Positions 8,639 through 18,506 of a DNA stretch of 64,000 nucleotides are shown one piece after another. The DNA is from Bradyrhizobium sp. ORS 285 (GTDB lineage: Bacteria; Pseudomonadota; Alphaproteobacteria; Rhizobiales; Xanthobacteraceae): the NCBI RefSeq assembly GCF_900176205.1, contig NZ_LT859959.1:3369001-3433000 (forward strand), in the 5' to 3' direction. The notes under the pieces are model-generated. The model did no database searches. It was not told the origin of the DNA and saw only the letters and a list, made by a program, of their open reading frames with translations. The first letter of the stretch is position 1; every line of letters begins with the position of its first letter. A program made the translations under genes and the position numbers.

Positions 8639-10501
8639 TCAAGCGCTTTCTGCTGGGGCGGCGCGACGAAGCGATCTCGCGTTCGGATTGGGCGCAGCTG
8701 TCGGGGCGGCGACCCTGGGTGCGGCAGCGGCATGTGTGACCGCCGGTCCCGCCGGCGCCTTGGCGCCGGCGACGCGGGCGAAGATCTCCTGACAGGGGCC
8801 GAAGGCGATCGCCTTGCCCTCGTAGAGCACCAGCGCCATGTTGAGCGCGTTCAGCGCGCTCGGGCGGTGCGAGATGACGATGACGATGCTCTGGTTCTGC
8901 TGCCGCATGATCTGAATCGCGCGGCTGAGCGCATTCTCGCCGTCGGTGTCCAGATTCGCGTTCGGCTCGTCGAGCACGATGAGGAACGGATCGCCATACA
9001 GCGCGCGCGCGAGGCCGACGCGTTGCCGCTGACCGGCCGACAGCGACATGCCGCCCTGGCCGATTCGCGTCGAATAGCCTTCGGGCAGCCGCAGGATGAT
9101 ATCGTGCACACCCGCGATCTGCGCCGCCTTCAGGATCGAATCCGATGTCGCATTCTCGTCGAAGCGGCAGATGTTGTCGGCGATGCTGCCGTCGAACAGG
9201 GCGACGTCCTGCGGCAGGTAGCCGATATGCCGTCCGAGATCCTCGTTGCTCCATTGGTCGAGCGCCGCGCCGTCGAGACGGACGGTGCCGTTCAAGGTCG
9301 GCCAGATGCCTACGAGCGCCTTCGACAGCGAAGTCTTGCCGGACGCGCTCGCGCCGAGCAGCGCGAGACCCGTGCCGGCCTTGATCGAGAACGACACGTT
9401 CTGAACGATCGGACGATCCGTTCCCGGTGCGGCAACGGTGAGCTCCTGGACGGTGAGCTCGCGGAACGGCCGCGGCAACGCCACCGGCGGCGCTTCCGGC
9501 TTTGCGGTGGCCTTGCAGACGTCGCGCAGCCTCGCGATGCCCTGGCGCGCGGCGACCAACTGCTTCCAGCTGCCGAGCGCGATCTCGATCGGCGCGAGGG
9601 CGCGGCCCATCAGGATCGACGACGCCATCATGACGCCGCCCGAGGCCTGCTCGGAGACGACCAGCGCCGCGCCGATGCCGAGCATGCCCGATTGCAGGAT
9701 GTAGCGCAGCACTTTGGCAGCGGCACCGAGGTTGGAATAGACGTCGCTCGCGCGAATATTATCCTTAAGATACTTCTCGTTCACCGCGTTCCAGCGCGCC
9801 GAGAAGCGGTCGAGCATTCCGAGCGCACGAATCACCTCGGCGTTGCGTTGGGTGGCATCGGCGAGAACCTGGCGTGCGGCGCTGGTGTCGCTGGCGGATC
9901 GACTGGCTTGCTTCGAGAGCCGGTCGGTGACCAGCGTCATCGAGATGATTCCCACTGTGCCGATGATCGCAGTGATCCCGATCAGCGGATGAAACAGGAA
10001 CATGCCGATCAGGAAGATCGGGATCCAAGGCATGTCGAGAAAAGCGGTCGGCCCCATGCTCGACATGAAGGCGCGCAGCTGGTCGAGATCGCGCAACGGC
10101 TGCTGCATCAGCATCGGCTTGGTGCCGCGCAGGGGCAGGGTGGCCAAAGCGTGGTGGATGGCGTCCTGCAGGCTCGCATCGAACACGGTCGCGACCCGGC
10201 ACAGCATGCGCGAGCGCAGCGCGTCGAAATAACCCTGAATCAAATAGACGGCCAGAATCATCACCGACAGGCCGATCAGGGTCGCCAGATTCTTGCTCGG
10301 GACGACGCGGTCGTTGACCTGCATCATGTAGACGGAGCCGGAGAGCATGAGGATGTTGATCACGCCGCTGAACACGCCGATGCCGGCCATGCGCTTGACA
10401 GCCTGACGCAGGCCCCGCGTCACCGGATCATCGCTTCCCGAGATCAGGTCATTGAGGGCAGCCGCGGCTTTCGTTCGCGGGCGGTCTTGAGCCAGACTCA
10501 T
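8639..10501 (-). CDS. Type I secretion system permease/ATPase (PrtD-type)
   Basis: This is an exporter with fused membrane and ATP-binding parts. The N-terminal half holds several spans (first near residues 38-60 of the 620-residue form, others near 70-90, 150-190 and 265-290). The C-terminal half has Walker A (GASASGKT, 383-390), the signature LSAGQ (487-491) and Walker B (FLIVLDE, 506-512). There is no N-terminal C39 peptidase, as in protease/lipase/S-layer exporters of the PrtD group. I chose the ATG at 10501, preceded by GGGAG; an upstream in-frame ATG would add 85 residues that look random. It is the first gene of the minus-strand cluster leading to the adaptor, glycosyltransferase and repeat proteins. 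Confidence 0.9.
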   Translation of the reverse strand: MSLAQDRPRTKAAAALNDLISGSDDPVTRGLRQAVKRMAGIGVFSGVINILMLSGSVYMMQVNDRVVPSKNLATLIGLSVMILAVYLIQGYFDALRSRMLCRVATVFDASLQDAIHHALATLPLRGTKPMLMQQPLRDLDQLRAFMSSMGPTAFLDMPWIPIFLIGMFLFHPLIGITAIIGTVGIISMTLVTDRLSKQASRSASDTSAARQVLADATQRNAEVIRALGMLDRFSARWNAVNEKYLKDNIRASDVYSNLGAAAKVLRYILQSGMLGIGAALVVSEQASGGVMMASSILMGRALAPIEIALGSWKQLVAARQGIARLRDVCKATAKPEAPPVALPRPFRELTVQELTVAAPGTDRPIVQNVSFSIKAGTGLALLGASASGKTSLSKALVGIWPTLNGTVRLDGAALDQWSNEDLGRHIGYLPQDVALFDGSIADNICRFDENATSDSILKAAQIAGVHDIILRLPEGYSTRIGQGGMSLSAGQRQRVGLARALYGDPFLIVLDEPNANLDTDGENALSRAIQIMRQQNQSIVIVISHRPSALNALNMALVLYEGKAIAFGPCQEIFARVAGAKAPAGPAVTHAAAAPRVAAPTAAPNPNARSLRRAAPAESA

Positions 10502-11451
10502 CCAGGCGCGTCTCCCAAATTCCAATACGTCAGCCAGCGCTCTTGCCAGTCGATGCCGACGAATTTCCGGCAACAATTGGACAGCTGGCCAATTCTGTCG
10601 CAGGCAGCGGGCTGCGCGAAGCGCGGAGAGGTTGAGGAGGTATGGTCTCCAGCCGCGCCGCGGAGAACTGCCGAGCCCATCAGTCCGAATCGGATTCGGC
10701 CGTGATCTTCGATAGTTGCATGTCAGTGATGAGGCGCGACGGAGAGTGGGCGTCACACATTCGTCCGTCTATCACCTTGCTTCTGCACTCATTGGCCGCT
10801 GTCCGGGCCGATTGACGCCATGAACGCGAATAAATCTTCCTGCGGTGCAACGGACTCGCGTTGTCATCTCGATCATGCGGCATCGGCGGATGTGTAGGGA
10901 ACGACAGTGACACCAGCGAACACACGCTCAGACGTGGATCCCCGTACGAACACAGGCGCAATTGCTGATGGTCATTTCGGTCGTCGGTTGTGCGTTCTTT
11001 CATCGAACACGTGAGCGGCAAGCGTCCGGCATCCGGTCTGACGGCGGGCAATAACAACATCAGGGAGGGCAGTGCGGCGGACCAGTTCATTCGCAACCCG
11101 AGCAACCCGTCACCGGCTCTGGATGCTTCAACACTGGTCTTCGGTGCGTGATCTTGGGGGGGCGTACCGAACGTAAGGGGCAACGCAATGAAGGGCGACG
11201 CGGGTGGCGTCGGTGTCGGACAGATGGTTGCCAAGTAATGAGTATCTTGGGGGACGAGAGTTGCTGAACTACATCACCACCGAAGCGCGTGATGCGGGAG
11301 TGCATTTGGGGCGAGTGCGGACCGTGGGTGGCATGGGGACGACGAGCCATGTCACTGTCCATGTCACGGTCCACACGCTCAATCACAAGTCGGTCGCCGG
11401 AGCGGCGTTGAATCGCGCCGATCCCGTGCGCGCATGTCGGGAGGCGCACGC
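10502..11451. other. Long divergent intergenic region
   Basis: About 950 bases separate the minus-strand exporter operon from the plus-strand cytochrome gene. I see no supported gene. A 184-codon minus-strand open frame (10680-11234) has no ribosome-binding site, domain or normal protein-like composition. A 60-codon frame (10498-10680) overlaps the ATPase start by ATGA but is otherwise unsupported. Promoters for both directions must lie here; no clear consensus stands out. Confidence 0.5.
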
Positions 11452-13386
11452 ATGAAGATTCGAAAGACCGACTATGGAACGATCATCCTGCACTGGACCC
11501 TTGTCGGGGCCACGGTGATTGCATTCCTGACCGGGCTTCGCATGGCGACCGAGGCACCGAACCATGCGTGGATCGCGAATAATCTTGATTGGCTGCTGCC
11601 GCGGCACCGGACCTGGACCTGGCACATGCCGGCGGGAGTCGTGCTCGCAAGCGTTGCGGTTGCCTACATGATCTATGTCTCGAAGGCGGGCCTCGGCCGT
11701 CGCGTCAGCATCGACAAAATGCGCTTCAAGGGCCTGCTCGGCCGCCGGCCCGCGCGCCTGGGCTCGATTAGCGTGATGCTGCACTGGGTGCTGTTCGTCT
11801 CGATGTTCACCTTGATCGTCACGGGCGGCCTGCTGTTCTTCGGCGTGGCCTCCGGCTACGTGACCATGATGATCCATTGGTATGCGACCTGGGTCATTCC
11901 GGCCTTCGTGGTACTGCACATCCTCGTTCACTTCAGCATCGGTGGAAAGATGCAGCTCTATCGCGTATTCCGGCCCGCCCCCTTGCCGCCGCCGCCGCCA
12001 AAACTCGATCCGGTCGAGCTGCTTACGATGCTGGTCGAGCAGTCGGAGAAGCTCGAGGAGGCCGAGGCGCCGCCGAAGAAGCCCGCGCCTGCTCAGCAGC
12101 GCCCCCCCATGCGCGAGCCGATGCCGGCGCCGCGACGCATGGAGGAGCCGATGCGGGGACGGCCCGAGCCGCGCATGCCGCCCGGGCGGATGCGTCCGCC
12201 GCCTGCGCCGGCGAAGGGCAATTCGCGCCGTCGCAATCCGACCTTCCAGGCCAACCCGTTCATGGTCGCCACGGCGGCAGCCATCGTGATCGGCTCGGCG
12301 ATGTTCGCCGCGGACTATTACGCGGAGGACACTGTCACCGTGTACCGGATCGCCAGCTCGGATGCGCCGACGCTCGACGGCGATTCATCGGACCGCGTCT
12401 GGCGCAACATCCAGCCGCACATGGTCACCACCAACCAGGGCGACAATTTCGACGGCACCGGCGAGTCGCGCGTCTGGATCAAGGCGGCGCATGACGGCAC
12501 CTGGGTCTACTTCCTCGTCATCTGGGAAGATCCGACGCGCTCGTTGAAGCAGCTGCCGCTGATCAAGAAGGCCGATGGCTGGCATCTGCTGACCAACGGC
12601 TTCGATAAGGGCGACGAGAACGACTACAACGAGGACAAGTTCTCGATGTTGTTCACGACGCTGCCGATCACGCTGGCTGCTGACCGGACCTTCCACATGA
12701 GCTCGCAGCCGATGCCGGACAAGCCGGCGACGCTGTCGGGCCGCGGCATTCACTACACGCCGGCGCCGAATCTCTACGCCGATGCATGGCTGTGGAAGGC
12801 GACGAGCGGCGGGCCGACGGGCTGGATGGATGACGATCATTTCGGTCCGCCGGCTGAGCCTACGCCAGACCAGGTCAAGGGCCTTACGCCCTATAAGGGT
12901 GGCTTCGCGCCGGATCCGGGCACGGCGAACTACACGGACAATTTCGTCCTCGACAGGGAGGCCGCCAGACTGGGCAATCGGGGCGTCAGACCGAAGCGCC
13001 TGCCGAAGGACGTAGCCGCAATGACGGCGGCGATGGGCGAGATCAATCTTGATCCGAACATCGGCGAAAGTGAAGGAGCGCGCTGGTTCATGACCGAGGC
13101 AGAGTCGGTGCCTTATTCCGCCGAAGCCGATGCGCAGACGCCGATCGGGACGGTGGTGCCTGGCGTTCTCATCAGCGGCGAATTCACCGGCGACCGCGCC
13201 GACATTCGTTGTGCCGCACGTTGGGCGGCCGGCCACTGGACGCTCGAAATTGCCCGCAAAATGGACACGAAAAGCAAGTACGACGTTCCGATCAAGAACG
13301 GTGTCTTCATGCGAGTCGCTGCGTTCGACCACACTCAGATCCGACATACGAGGCAGATCCGGCCGATGCGACTTGAGGTGCAGTGA
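11452..13386 (+). CDS. Membrane cytochrome b-type domain fused to ethylbenzene dehydrogenase-like haem domain
   Basis: This 644-residue fusion starts with four membrane spans (about 10-30, 57-76, 105-130, 139-161) carrying His14, His58, His111, His142 and His156. This looks like a cytochrome b561/hydrogenase-type di-haem b protein. A ~80-residue Pro/Arg/Met-rich linker, a fifth span (~266-288) and a periplasmic domain like the haem-binding gamma subunit of ethylbenzene/DMSO dehydrogenases follow (TLDGDSSDRVW..., VYFLVIWED). It probably moves electrons between a quinone or the ferredoxin-reductase encoded next and a periplasmic acceptor; the substrate is unknown. The start at 11452 is preceded by GGGAGG at optimal spacing, so an ATG 18 bases upstream is rejected. 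The stop overlaps the next start by one base. Confidence 0.8.
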   Translation: MKIRKTDYGTIILHWTLVGATVIAFLTGLRMATEAPNHAWIANNLDWLLPRHRTWTWHMPAGVVLASVAVAYMIYVSKAGLGRRVSIDKMRFKGLLGRRPARLGSISVMLHWVLFVSMFTLIVTGGLLFFGVASGYVTMMIHWYATWVIPAFVVLHILVHFSIGGKMQLYRVFRPAPLPPPPPKLDPVELLTMLVEQSEKLEEAEAPPKKPAPAQQRPPMREPMPAPRRMEEPMRGRPEPRMPPGRMRPPPAPAKGNSRRRNPTFQANPFMVATAAAIVIGSAMFAADYYAEDTVTVYRIASSDAPTLDGDSSDRVWRNIQPHMVTTNQGDNFDGTGESRVWIKAAHDGTWVYFLVIWEDPTRSLKQLPLIKKADGWHLLTNGFDKGDENDYNEDKFSMLFTTLPITLAADRTFHMSSQPMPDKPATLSGRGIHYTPAPNLYADAWLWKATSGGPTGWMDDDHFGPPAEPTPDQVKGLTPYKGGFAPDPGTANYTDNFVLDREAARLGNRGVRPKRLPKDVAAMTAAMGEINLDPNIGESEGARWFMTEAESVPYSAEADAQTPIGTVVPGVLISGEFTGDRADIRCAARWAAGHWTLEIARKMDTKSKYDVPIKNGVFMRVAAFDHTQIRHTRQIRPMRLEVQ

Positions 13387-14420
13387 TGGGTAAGATTTGC
13401 AAGATCCAGTACAACAGGGAAACGTTCTACGCGAATGTGGGCGATATCCTGCTCGACGGCGCCATCAACAGTGGCGTGGATCTGCCCCATGACTGCCGCA
13501 GCGGAATCTGTGGCTCCTGCAAGGTCACTGTCGTCGACGGCAAGCTGTTCGGCGGCATGGAAGGCGACATGGCGCATGCCTGCCAGGCACGTGTCGTCTC
13601 CGATCTGAAGATCATCACCGAGCCCGTTCCCGACACCGTGACGATGAACTGCGAGGTCGGTGATCTCGTGCGGCTGGCGCCCGACGTGGTCGGCGTCACG
13701 ATCGAGATGCCGAAGCCGCTGCGGTTCTTCCCCGGACAATATGCCAAGGTCCAGTACCGCGGCTTCCCGACGCGCTGCTACAGCCCGACCTATCCGATGG
13801 TCGGCGCGCCCGACAGCCATCTCTTGTATCTGCACATCCGCATCCTGAAGGACGGATTGGTGTCGTCCGCGCTCGGCCGCGACATCCAGGTCGGCCATCG
13901 CGTCAAGCTGACGGCACCGCTCGGCACCGCCTTCTTCCGCCAGAAGCATCGTGGACGAATCATCCTCGTCGCCAGCGGCACCGGCTTCGCGCCGATGTGG
14001 GCGATCGCGGTTGCGGCGATCACGGAGAATCCGAAGCGCGAGATCGTGTTCATCGTGGTGTCGCGCACGCTGCAGTCGTTCTACATGCATCAGGCGCTGT
14101 GCCGGCTGGCGCGCTTCCCGAACGTGAAGATCATCCCGATCGTCTCGGAGCCGCAGAACGTCTCGCCGGCGATTCGCAGCGGCCGTCCGACCGAGCACAT
14201 GCCGGAGCTGACGCCAAACGACGTGGTCTACACCTGCGGCGCGCCGGCGATGACGGAAGCCGTCGCCAAGATGTCGCGCGCCGCCGGCGCCAAGTGCCAT
14301 TGCGATCCGTTCGTGTCGTCAGCGCAGCCGTCGGAGTCGAGCGGCGGATTGATGGATCGCCTGGTCGGGTGGCTCGACAGCCAGCGCGGCCGCCCGGCGA
14401 TGTTCCAGCCGGCCGAATGA
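13386..14420 (+). CDS. [2Fe-2S] ferredoxin/FAD/NAD(P)H reductase
   Basis: This 344-residue flavoprotein reductase has an N-terminal plant-type ferredoxin domain (cysteines 37, 42, 45 and 66). An FAD domain with RCYSPTYP and an NAD(P) domain with GTGFAP near the first third and CGAPAMTEA toward the end follow. This is the layout of phenol/benzoate oxygenase reductases and CDP-6-deoxyglucoseen reductase. No oxygenase lies nearby; instead the ATG overlaps the stop of the membrane cytochrome gene (TGATG), so I infer the pair forms one electron-transfer unit oxidising NAD(P)H. A strong bidirectional terminator follows. Confidence 0.88.
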   Translation: MGKICKIQYNRETFYANVGDILLDGAINSGVDLPHDCRSGICGSCKVTVVDGKLFGGMEGDMAHACQARVVSDLKIITEPVPDTVTMNCEVGDLVRLAPDVVGVTIEMPKPLRFFPGQYAKVQYRGFPTRCYSPTYPMVGAPDSHLLYLHIRILKDGLVSSALGRDIQVGHRVKLTAPLGTAFFRQKHRGRIILVASGTGFAPMWAIAVAAITENPKREIVFIVVSRTLQSFYMHQALCRLARFPNVKIIPIVSEPQNVSPAIRSGRPTEHMPELTPNDVVYTCGAPAMTEAVAKMSRAAGAKCHCDPFVSSAQPSESSGGLMDRLVGWLDSQRGRPAMFQPAE

Positions 14421-14423
14421 CAT

Positions 14424-14453
14424 CGAAGCGGCCGCGATGACGCGGCCGCTTCG
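14424..14453. terminator. Bidirectional terminator between convergent genes
   Basis: CGAAGCGGCCGCG (14424-14436) and CGCGGCCGCTTCG (14441-14453) form a perfect 13-bp stem with a four-base loop, placed between the stops of the reductase (14420) and the glyoxalase-like gene (14461). Confidence 0.75.
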
Positions 14454-14460
14454 CGCTGAT

Positions 14461-15318
14461 TTAGCCGGCCACGAAGGCGAGCAGCGTCCCGGTCGCCGCT
14501 GCCGGCGGCACCACGAGACTCGCGCCGCTGCGTATCGCCGCCGCACCCAGCGTCTTTTCCGTTGCCGCCAAATCATGCGAGGCCAGCACCAGGCCGGCGC
14601 CGCCGCGCTCCGGCAGGCCGGCGAGCGACACGCCGGGATAGCGCGCTGCGAGCTGATCCCGCGTCAGGAACACGAAATCGGCGCGATCTCCGCCCGAGGT
14701 CACCGTGACGGCGCCATCGGCTTCGCTGCGCCCCTCGCGGTCGATCAGCCGCGACAGATGCGCGGCGTCCTTCGCCGGATCCGGCGTGACGATCAGGGCC
14801 TGCTTCAGCTGCTTGGCGGCATTGGCGTGGGTCATCAGTTCCGGAATCCACACCGTCTCGCGTGTCTTGTGCTGACAGGCGAAGATGCGCAGGCCGCCGG
14901 GTGCCTCCGCAACGGGCCATTGAAAGACGCGGAATTTTGCCGCCGAGATCGTGCCGTCGGGCAGCGGCACCGGACGCTCGAAATCGATCGGGCCGATCGG
15001 CTCAAAACCATGGCTGCGAATTTCCTCCGCGCCGGCGGCGGAGTCGATGGCCGTGAAGGCGATGCGCTCGATGCCTTCGCCGCGCTGCGCGAGGAAATTG
15101 CGTGTCGGCACATTGTGGTCGGTCTCGGCGAGGATGCCGAGCAGCTCGATGTAATCGGGGTCGAGCATGATGGTGTAATTGCCGGAGCCCATCTTGGCGC
15201 TGTGGGTGCCGCGCGGGGATAGCGTGAAGCCGAGCCGCTTCCAGGTCTCGGCGGCTGCGTCGAGCTCCTTCACCACGACGACAGCGTGATCGATACCGAT
15301 GACATTCTTGAGGGCCAC
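14461..15318 (-). CDS. Glyoxalase-like (VOC) domain protein
   Basis: This 285-residue protein belongs to the vicinal-oxygen-chelate superfamily, glyoxalase-like domain type. It opens with a metal-ligand type beta strand (GIDHAVVVVKEL) and contains a second module (IERIAFTAIDSAAGAEEI). A GTG start at 15318 is chosen because AAGGAG precedes it at 7-8 bases; longer in-frame starts add unconvincing residues. It is divergent from an FAD amine oxidase with a 150-base shared upstream region. Substrate unknown; isomerase, lyase or dioxygenase activity are all possible for the fold. Confidence 0.75.
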   Translation of the reverse strand: MALKNVIGIDHAVVVVKELDAAAETWKRLGFTLSPRGTHSAKMGSGNYTIMLDPDYIELLGILAETDHNVPTRNFLAQRGEGIERIAFTAIDSAAGAEEIRSHGFEPIGPIDFERPVPLPDGTISAAKFRVFQWPVAEAPGGLRIFACQHKTRETVWIPELMTHANAAKQLKQALIVTPDPAKDAAHLSRLIDREGRSEADGAVTVTSGGDRADFVFLTRDQLAARYPGVSLAGLPERGGAGLVLASHDLAATEKTLGAAAIRSGASLVVPPAAATGTLLAFVAG

Positions 15319-15468
15319 GCGTTTGTCTCCTTGCAGCGAAATTGGCATATTGGCGGCCGAACTATGCCCAATCGACCCATGCGCCGCAACCGGCGGCGCC
15401 GGGCGCCAGGCGCAAGGCAAGATCGATCTCCCCGAGGTCGGTCGATCAGCAGGGGTGAGCTGTCCACG

Positions 15469-16779
15469 ATGAGCATGACGACCCAAGACGTTCCATGGCC
15501 GCCATCCCTATGGGCCGCGCAGACTCCTCCCGGCCCTGATCTGCCCGAACTCGAGGGCAGCGCGCAGGCCGATGTCGTCATCATCGGCGGCGGCTTTACC
15601 GGCCTGTCGACCGCGCTGCATCTGCGTGAGGCGGGCACGGACGTGGCGATCGTCGAGGCGATGGAGCCGGGCTGGGGGGCGTCGGGCCGCAACAACGGAC
15701 AGGTCATTCCGACGCTGTCGCGCCCCGATCCCGAGGATCTCATCAAGCGCCACGGTGCAGCCGGCGAGCGCTTCGTCGCCATGCTCCGCGACAGCGCGTC
15801 GGCGCTGTTCAACACGGTCAGGCGCTATGGCATCGACGCCGAGCATGAGCAGGCCGGCTGGGTACAGCCGGTGCATTCGCCCGGGCGCATCAAGATCGCC
15901 GAGCGCAGGTTCAAGCAGTGGTCGAAGTTCGGCGCCGATGTCGAACTGCTGTCGCGTGATCAGGCGCGCGACATGCTCGGCTCCGACGCGTGGCATGGCG
16001 GCTTCTGGAACAAGACAGGCGGCCACATCAATCCGCTGGCGCTCGCGCGCGGCTTGGCGCGCACCGTGTTGAGCCTGGGCGGCCGCATCTATGCGCGCTC
16101 GCCCGTGATCGACTTCGAGCGGCGCGGCGAGCGCTGGGTGGTGCGGACGGCGCGCGGCGAGCTCTCGGCTCGCGCCCTGGTGCTGGCGAGCAACGCCTAT
16201 AGCGGCGAGTTCTCCAAGGCGCTCGCCCCTGAGATCGCGCATGAGGTGATGCCGGTGCTGTCCTGGCAGATGGCGACGCAGCCGCTGTCGGACAACGTCC
16301 GCAAGACGATCATCCCGGCGCGGCAGGCGATGTCCGACACCCATGGCGAGCTGTATTTCGCGCGTTACGATGCGCGCAATCGTCTGGTGACGGGCGGCGC
16401 CGTGATCGGCCCCGGCAACAAGGCCGAGCGGTTGAAGGCGCGGGTCTCGGAACGTTTGCAGCGGCTGTGGCCGCAGATCGGCGAGATTCGGTTCGACTAT
16501 GTCTGGAACGGCTATGTCGGCATGACCACGGACTACATGCCGCGCATCCATCGGCTTGGTCCCGACGCCTATGGCTGGACCGGCTGCAATGGTCGCGCGG
16601 TGGCGCTGACCATTCCGCTTGGAGCTGAGCTGGCCAAGGCTGTCAGTGGCGTGCCGGCTGGCGAGCTGGCGCTGCCGTTCACGGAGCCGGTCACGATCCC
16701 CGCGCATGCGCTGCTGCGGCCGTTCGCGCCGCTGATGCTGCTGCTGTATCGCTACCGCGACGCGCGCGAGATCGCCTAA
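15469..16779 (+). CDS. FAD-dependent amine/amino acid oxidoreductase (DAO family)
   Basis: This 436-residue flavoprotein has the dinucleotide-binding motif VVIIGGGFTGLSTALHLRE near residue 32 and the YVGMTTDYMPRIHRLG-type substrate/FAD region near the C-terminus, as in gamma-glutamylputrescine oxidase (PuuB/OrdL) and related D-amino acid oxidases. It would oxidise a C-N bond with release of ammonia or an aldehyde. The ATG at 15469 fits the family N-terminus; GGGGTGAG lies 10-12 bases upstream, and Met3 at 15475 is an alternative. The neighbouring peptide-type importer could supply a substrate, but the two are convergent, so the link is loose. Confidence 0.82.
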   Translation: MSMTTQDVPWPPSLWAAQTPPGPDLPELEGSAQADVVIIGGGFTGLSTALHLREAGTDVAIVEAMEPGWGASGRNNGQVIPTLSRPDPEDLIKRHGAAGERFVAMLRDSASALFNTVRRYGIDAEHEQAGWVQPVHSPGRIKIAERRFKQWSKFGADVELLSRDQARDMLGSDAWHGGFWNKTGGHINPLALARGLARTVLSLGGRIYARSPVIDFERRGERWVVRTARGELSARALVLASNAYSGEFSKALAPEIAHEVMPVLSWQMATQPLSDNVRKTIIPARQAMSDTHGELYFARYDARNRLVTGGAVIGPGNKAERLKARVSERLQRLWPQIGEIRFDYVWNGYVGMTTDYMPRIHRLGPDAYGWTGCNGRAVALTIPLGAELAKAVSGVPAGELALPFTEPVTIPAHALLRPFAPLMLLLYRYRDAREIA

Positions 16780-16780
16780 A

Positions 16781-16875
16781 GCGCGATGAGATCAGGATGA
16801 ATCGTCATCGCGCTTGAGGTCTTTGTTTGCGCATGATCTTTTCGGAAAACCGCTGCGCACTTTTCCGGATCATGC
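16781..16875. repeat. Dispersed Rhizobiales palindromic repeat / terminator
   Basis: Two inverted repeats fill the gap between convergent genes: GCGCGATGA (16781-16789) with TCATCGCGC (16805-16813), and GCATGATC-TTTT-CGGAAAA (16831-16849) with TTTTCCG-GATCATGC (16861-16875). This arrangement resembles a repeat I recall after many Bradyrhizobium genes. It probably ends transcription from both sides. Confidence 0.7.
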
Positions 16876-16883
16876 TTGAGCGC

Positions 16884-18506
16884 TCAGCCCTGTGCGGTCC
16901 GGGCGAAGTCGCCGCCCGGAATCGCCGCGAGCAGGGCCTGAGTGTAGGCATGCTGCGGGCTGCCGAACACGGTGCCCGTCAGCCCATGCTCGACGACCTC
17001 GCCGTCCTTCATGACGGCAACGAGATCGCAGATCTGCGCCGCGACGCGCAGGTCGTGGGTGATGAAGATGATCGACAGGCCGAGTCGCTCGCGCAGGCCA
17101 GTGAGCAGCTTCAACACCTGCGCCTGCACGGAGACGTCGAGCGCCGAGACGGGCTCGTCCGCGACCAGCACGTCGGGCTTGAGCGCGAGTGCGCGGGCGA
17201 GGCCAATGCGCTGGCGCTGGCCGCCGGAGAATTCGTGCGGGAAGCGATCGGCTGCGGAGGGATCGAGACCCACCAGCGCGAACAGTTCGCGGGCCTCTGA
17301 GAGCGCCTGCGCCCGCGGCGTGCCGTGCACGATCGGTCCCTGAGCCACCAGCTCAGCCGCCTTGCGCCGCGGGTTCAGCGAAGCGAACGGGTCCTGGAAC
17401 ACCATCTGCATCTTTTGGGTCCGTTGCCTGATGTCGCCGTGCGACAGCCGGGCCCAGTCTTCGCCTTCTAGCAAAATCGATCCCGCATCCGGATCGATCA
17501 GACGGATGATGCAGCGGGCGAGGGTGGATTTGCCGGAGCCGGATTCACCGACGATGCCGAGCGTCGCGCCCTTCGGCAGCGCGAGTGAGACATCCTTGAC
17601 CGCATGGGTGACGCGCACGCCGCGACCGAGAAAGCCGCCGGTCCGGTAGGTCTTGGCGACGCCGGTGAGGGCGAGAATGGTCTCATCCGACAGCTTGCGC
17701 GCCGGTGGCGCCGCGACCGGCGGCACGGCCGCGATCAGCTGTTGCGTGTAGGCGTGCTGCGGCTTGCGGAGCACCTCTGCTGCAGGTCCGTGCTCGACCA
17801 CCACGCCATGCTGCATCACCACGACACGATCGGCAATTTCAGCGACGACGCCGAAATCGTGGGTGATGAACAGCACCGCCGTCTTGCGTCGCTGCTGCAA
17901 CTCGCGGATCAGCTTGAGGATCTGCGCCTGCGTCGTCACGTCGAGCGCGGTGGTTGGCTCGTCGGCGATCAAGAGCTTCGGATCGAGCGCCAGCGCCATC
18001 GCGATCATCGCGCGCTGGCGCTGGCCGCCGGAGAGCTCATGAGGATAGGCCTTGGCGGCGCGCGGCGGATCGGGAATATTGACGTCGGCGAGCAGCGACA
18101 GCACGCGCGATCGGATCTCGGCTTTCGACAGATCGGTGTGGATCTCCAGCACTTCGCCGATCTGATCGCCGATCGTGCGCAGCGGATTGAGCGCCGTCAT
18201 CGGCTCCTGGAACACCATCGCGATGTCGGCGCCGCGGATGCGGCGCATCTCGGCCGCGGAGGTCGTGCAGAGATCGCGGTCGCCGAACAGGATGCGACCG
18301 TTATCGGTGGACACGCCCTGCGGCAGCAGCCGCATGATCGCATTGGCCATCATCGACTTGCCGGAGCCGGACTCGCCGACGATGCAGACGATCTCGTTCT
18401 CGGCGATGGTGAGCGACACCTCGGAGATCGCGTGCGTCCGATCGGCGCCCTTGGGCAGGCGGATGCTGAGCCGGTCGACGGAAAGAATGGGGGCTGTCGA
18501 ACTCAT
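16884..18506 (-). CDS. ABC importer, double ATPase (DppD-DppF type fusion)
   Basis: This 540-residue protein carries two complete ATP-binding domains as in YejF/GsiA. Each has a Walker A GESGSGKS (first at 44-51), a signature ([18 protein letters not shown]) and a Walker B followed by DEPTTALD or DEPVSALD. It powers uptake of peptides, opines or glutathione-like compounds with the permeases and binding protein upstream. The ATG at 18506 overlaps the stop of the preceding permease (ATGA); a longer frame reaching 18890 only runs antiparallel to permease sequence and is rejected. Confidence 0.92.
   Translation of the reverse strand: MSSTAPILSVDRLSIRLPKGADRTHAISEVSLTIAENEIVCIVGESGSGKSMMANAIMRLLPQGVSTDNGRILFGDRDLCTTSAAEMRRIRGADIAMVFQEPMTALNPLRTIGDQIGEVLEIHTDLSKAEIRSRVLSLLADVNIPDPPRAAKAYPHELSGGQRQRAMIAMALALDPKLLIADEPTTALDVTTQAQILKLIRELQQRRKTAVLFITHDFGVVAEIADRVVVMQHGVVVEHGPAAEVLRKPQHAYTQQLIAAVPPVAAPPARKLSDETILALTGVAKTYRTGGFLGRGVRVTHAVKDVSLALPKGATLGIVGESGSGKSTLARCIIRLIDPDAGSILLEGEDWARLSHGDIRQRTQKMQMVFQDPFASLNPRRKAAELVAQGPIVHGTPRAQALSEARELFALVGLDPSAADRFPHEFSGGQRQRIGLARALALKPDVLVADEPVSALDVSVQAQVLKLLTGLRERLGLSIIFITHDLRVAAQICDLVAVMKDGEVVEHGLTGTVFGSPQHAYTQALLAAIPGGDFARTAQG

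Noticed and set aside
10498..10680. 60-codon minus-strand frame overlapping the ABC exporter start by ATGA
   Set aside because: The overlap is suggestive, but the translation resembles no protein and no clear ribosome-binding site supports it.
10680..11234. 184-codon minus-strand frame in the long intergenic region
   Set aside because: Pro/Ser/Arg-rich with no family resemblance and no ribosome-binding site.
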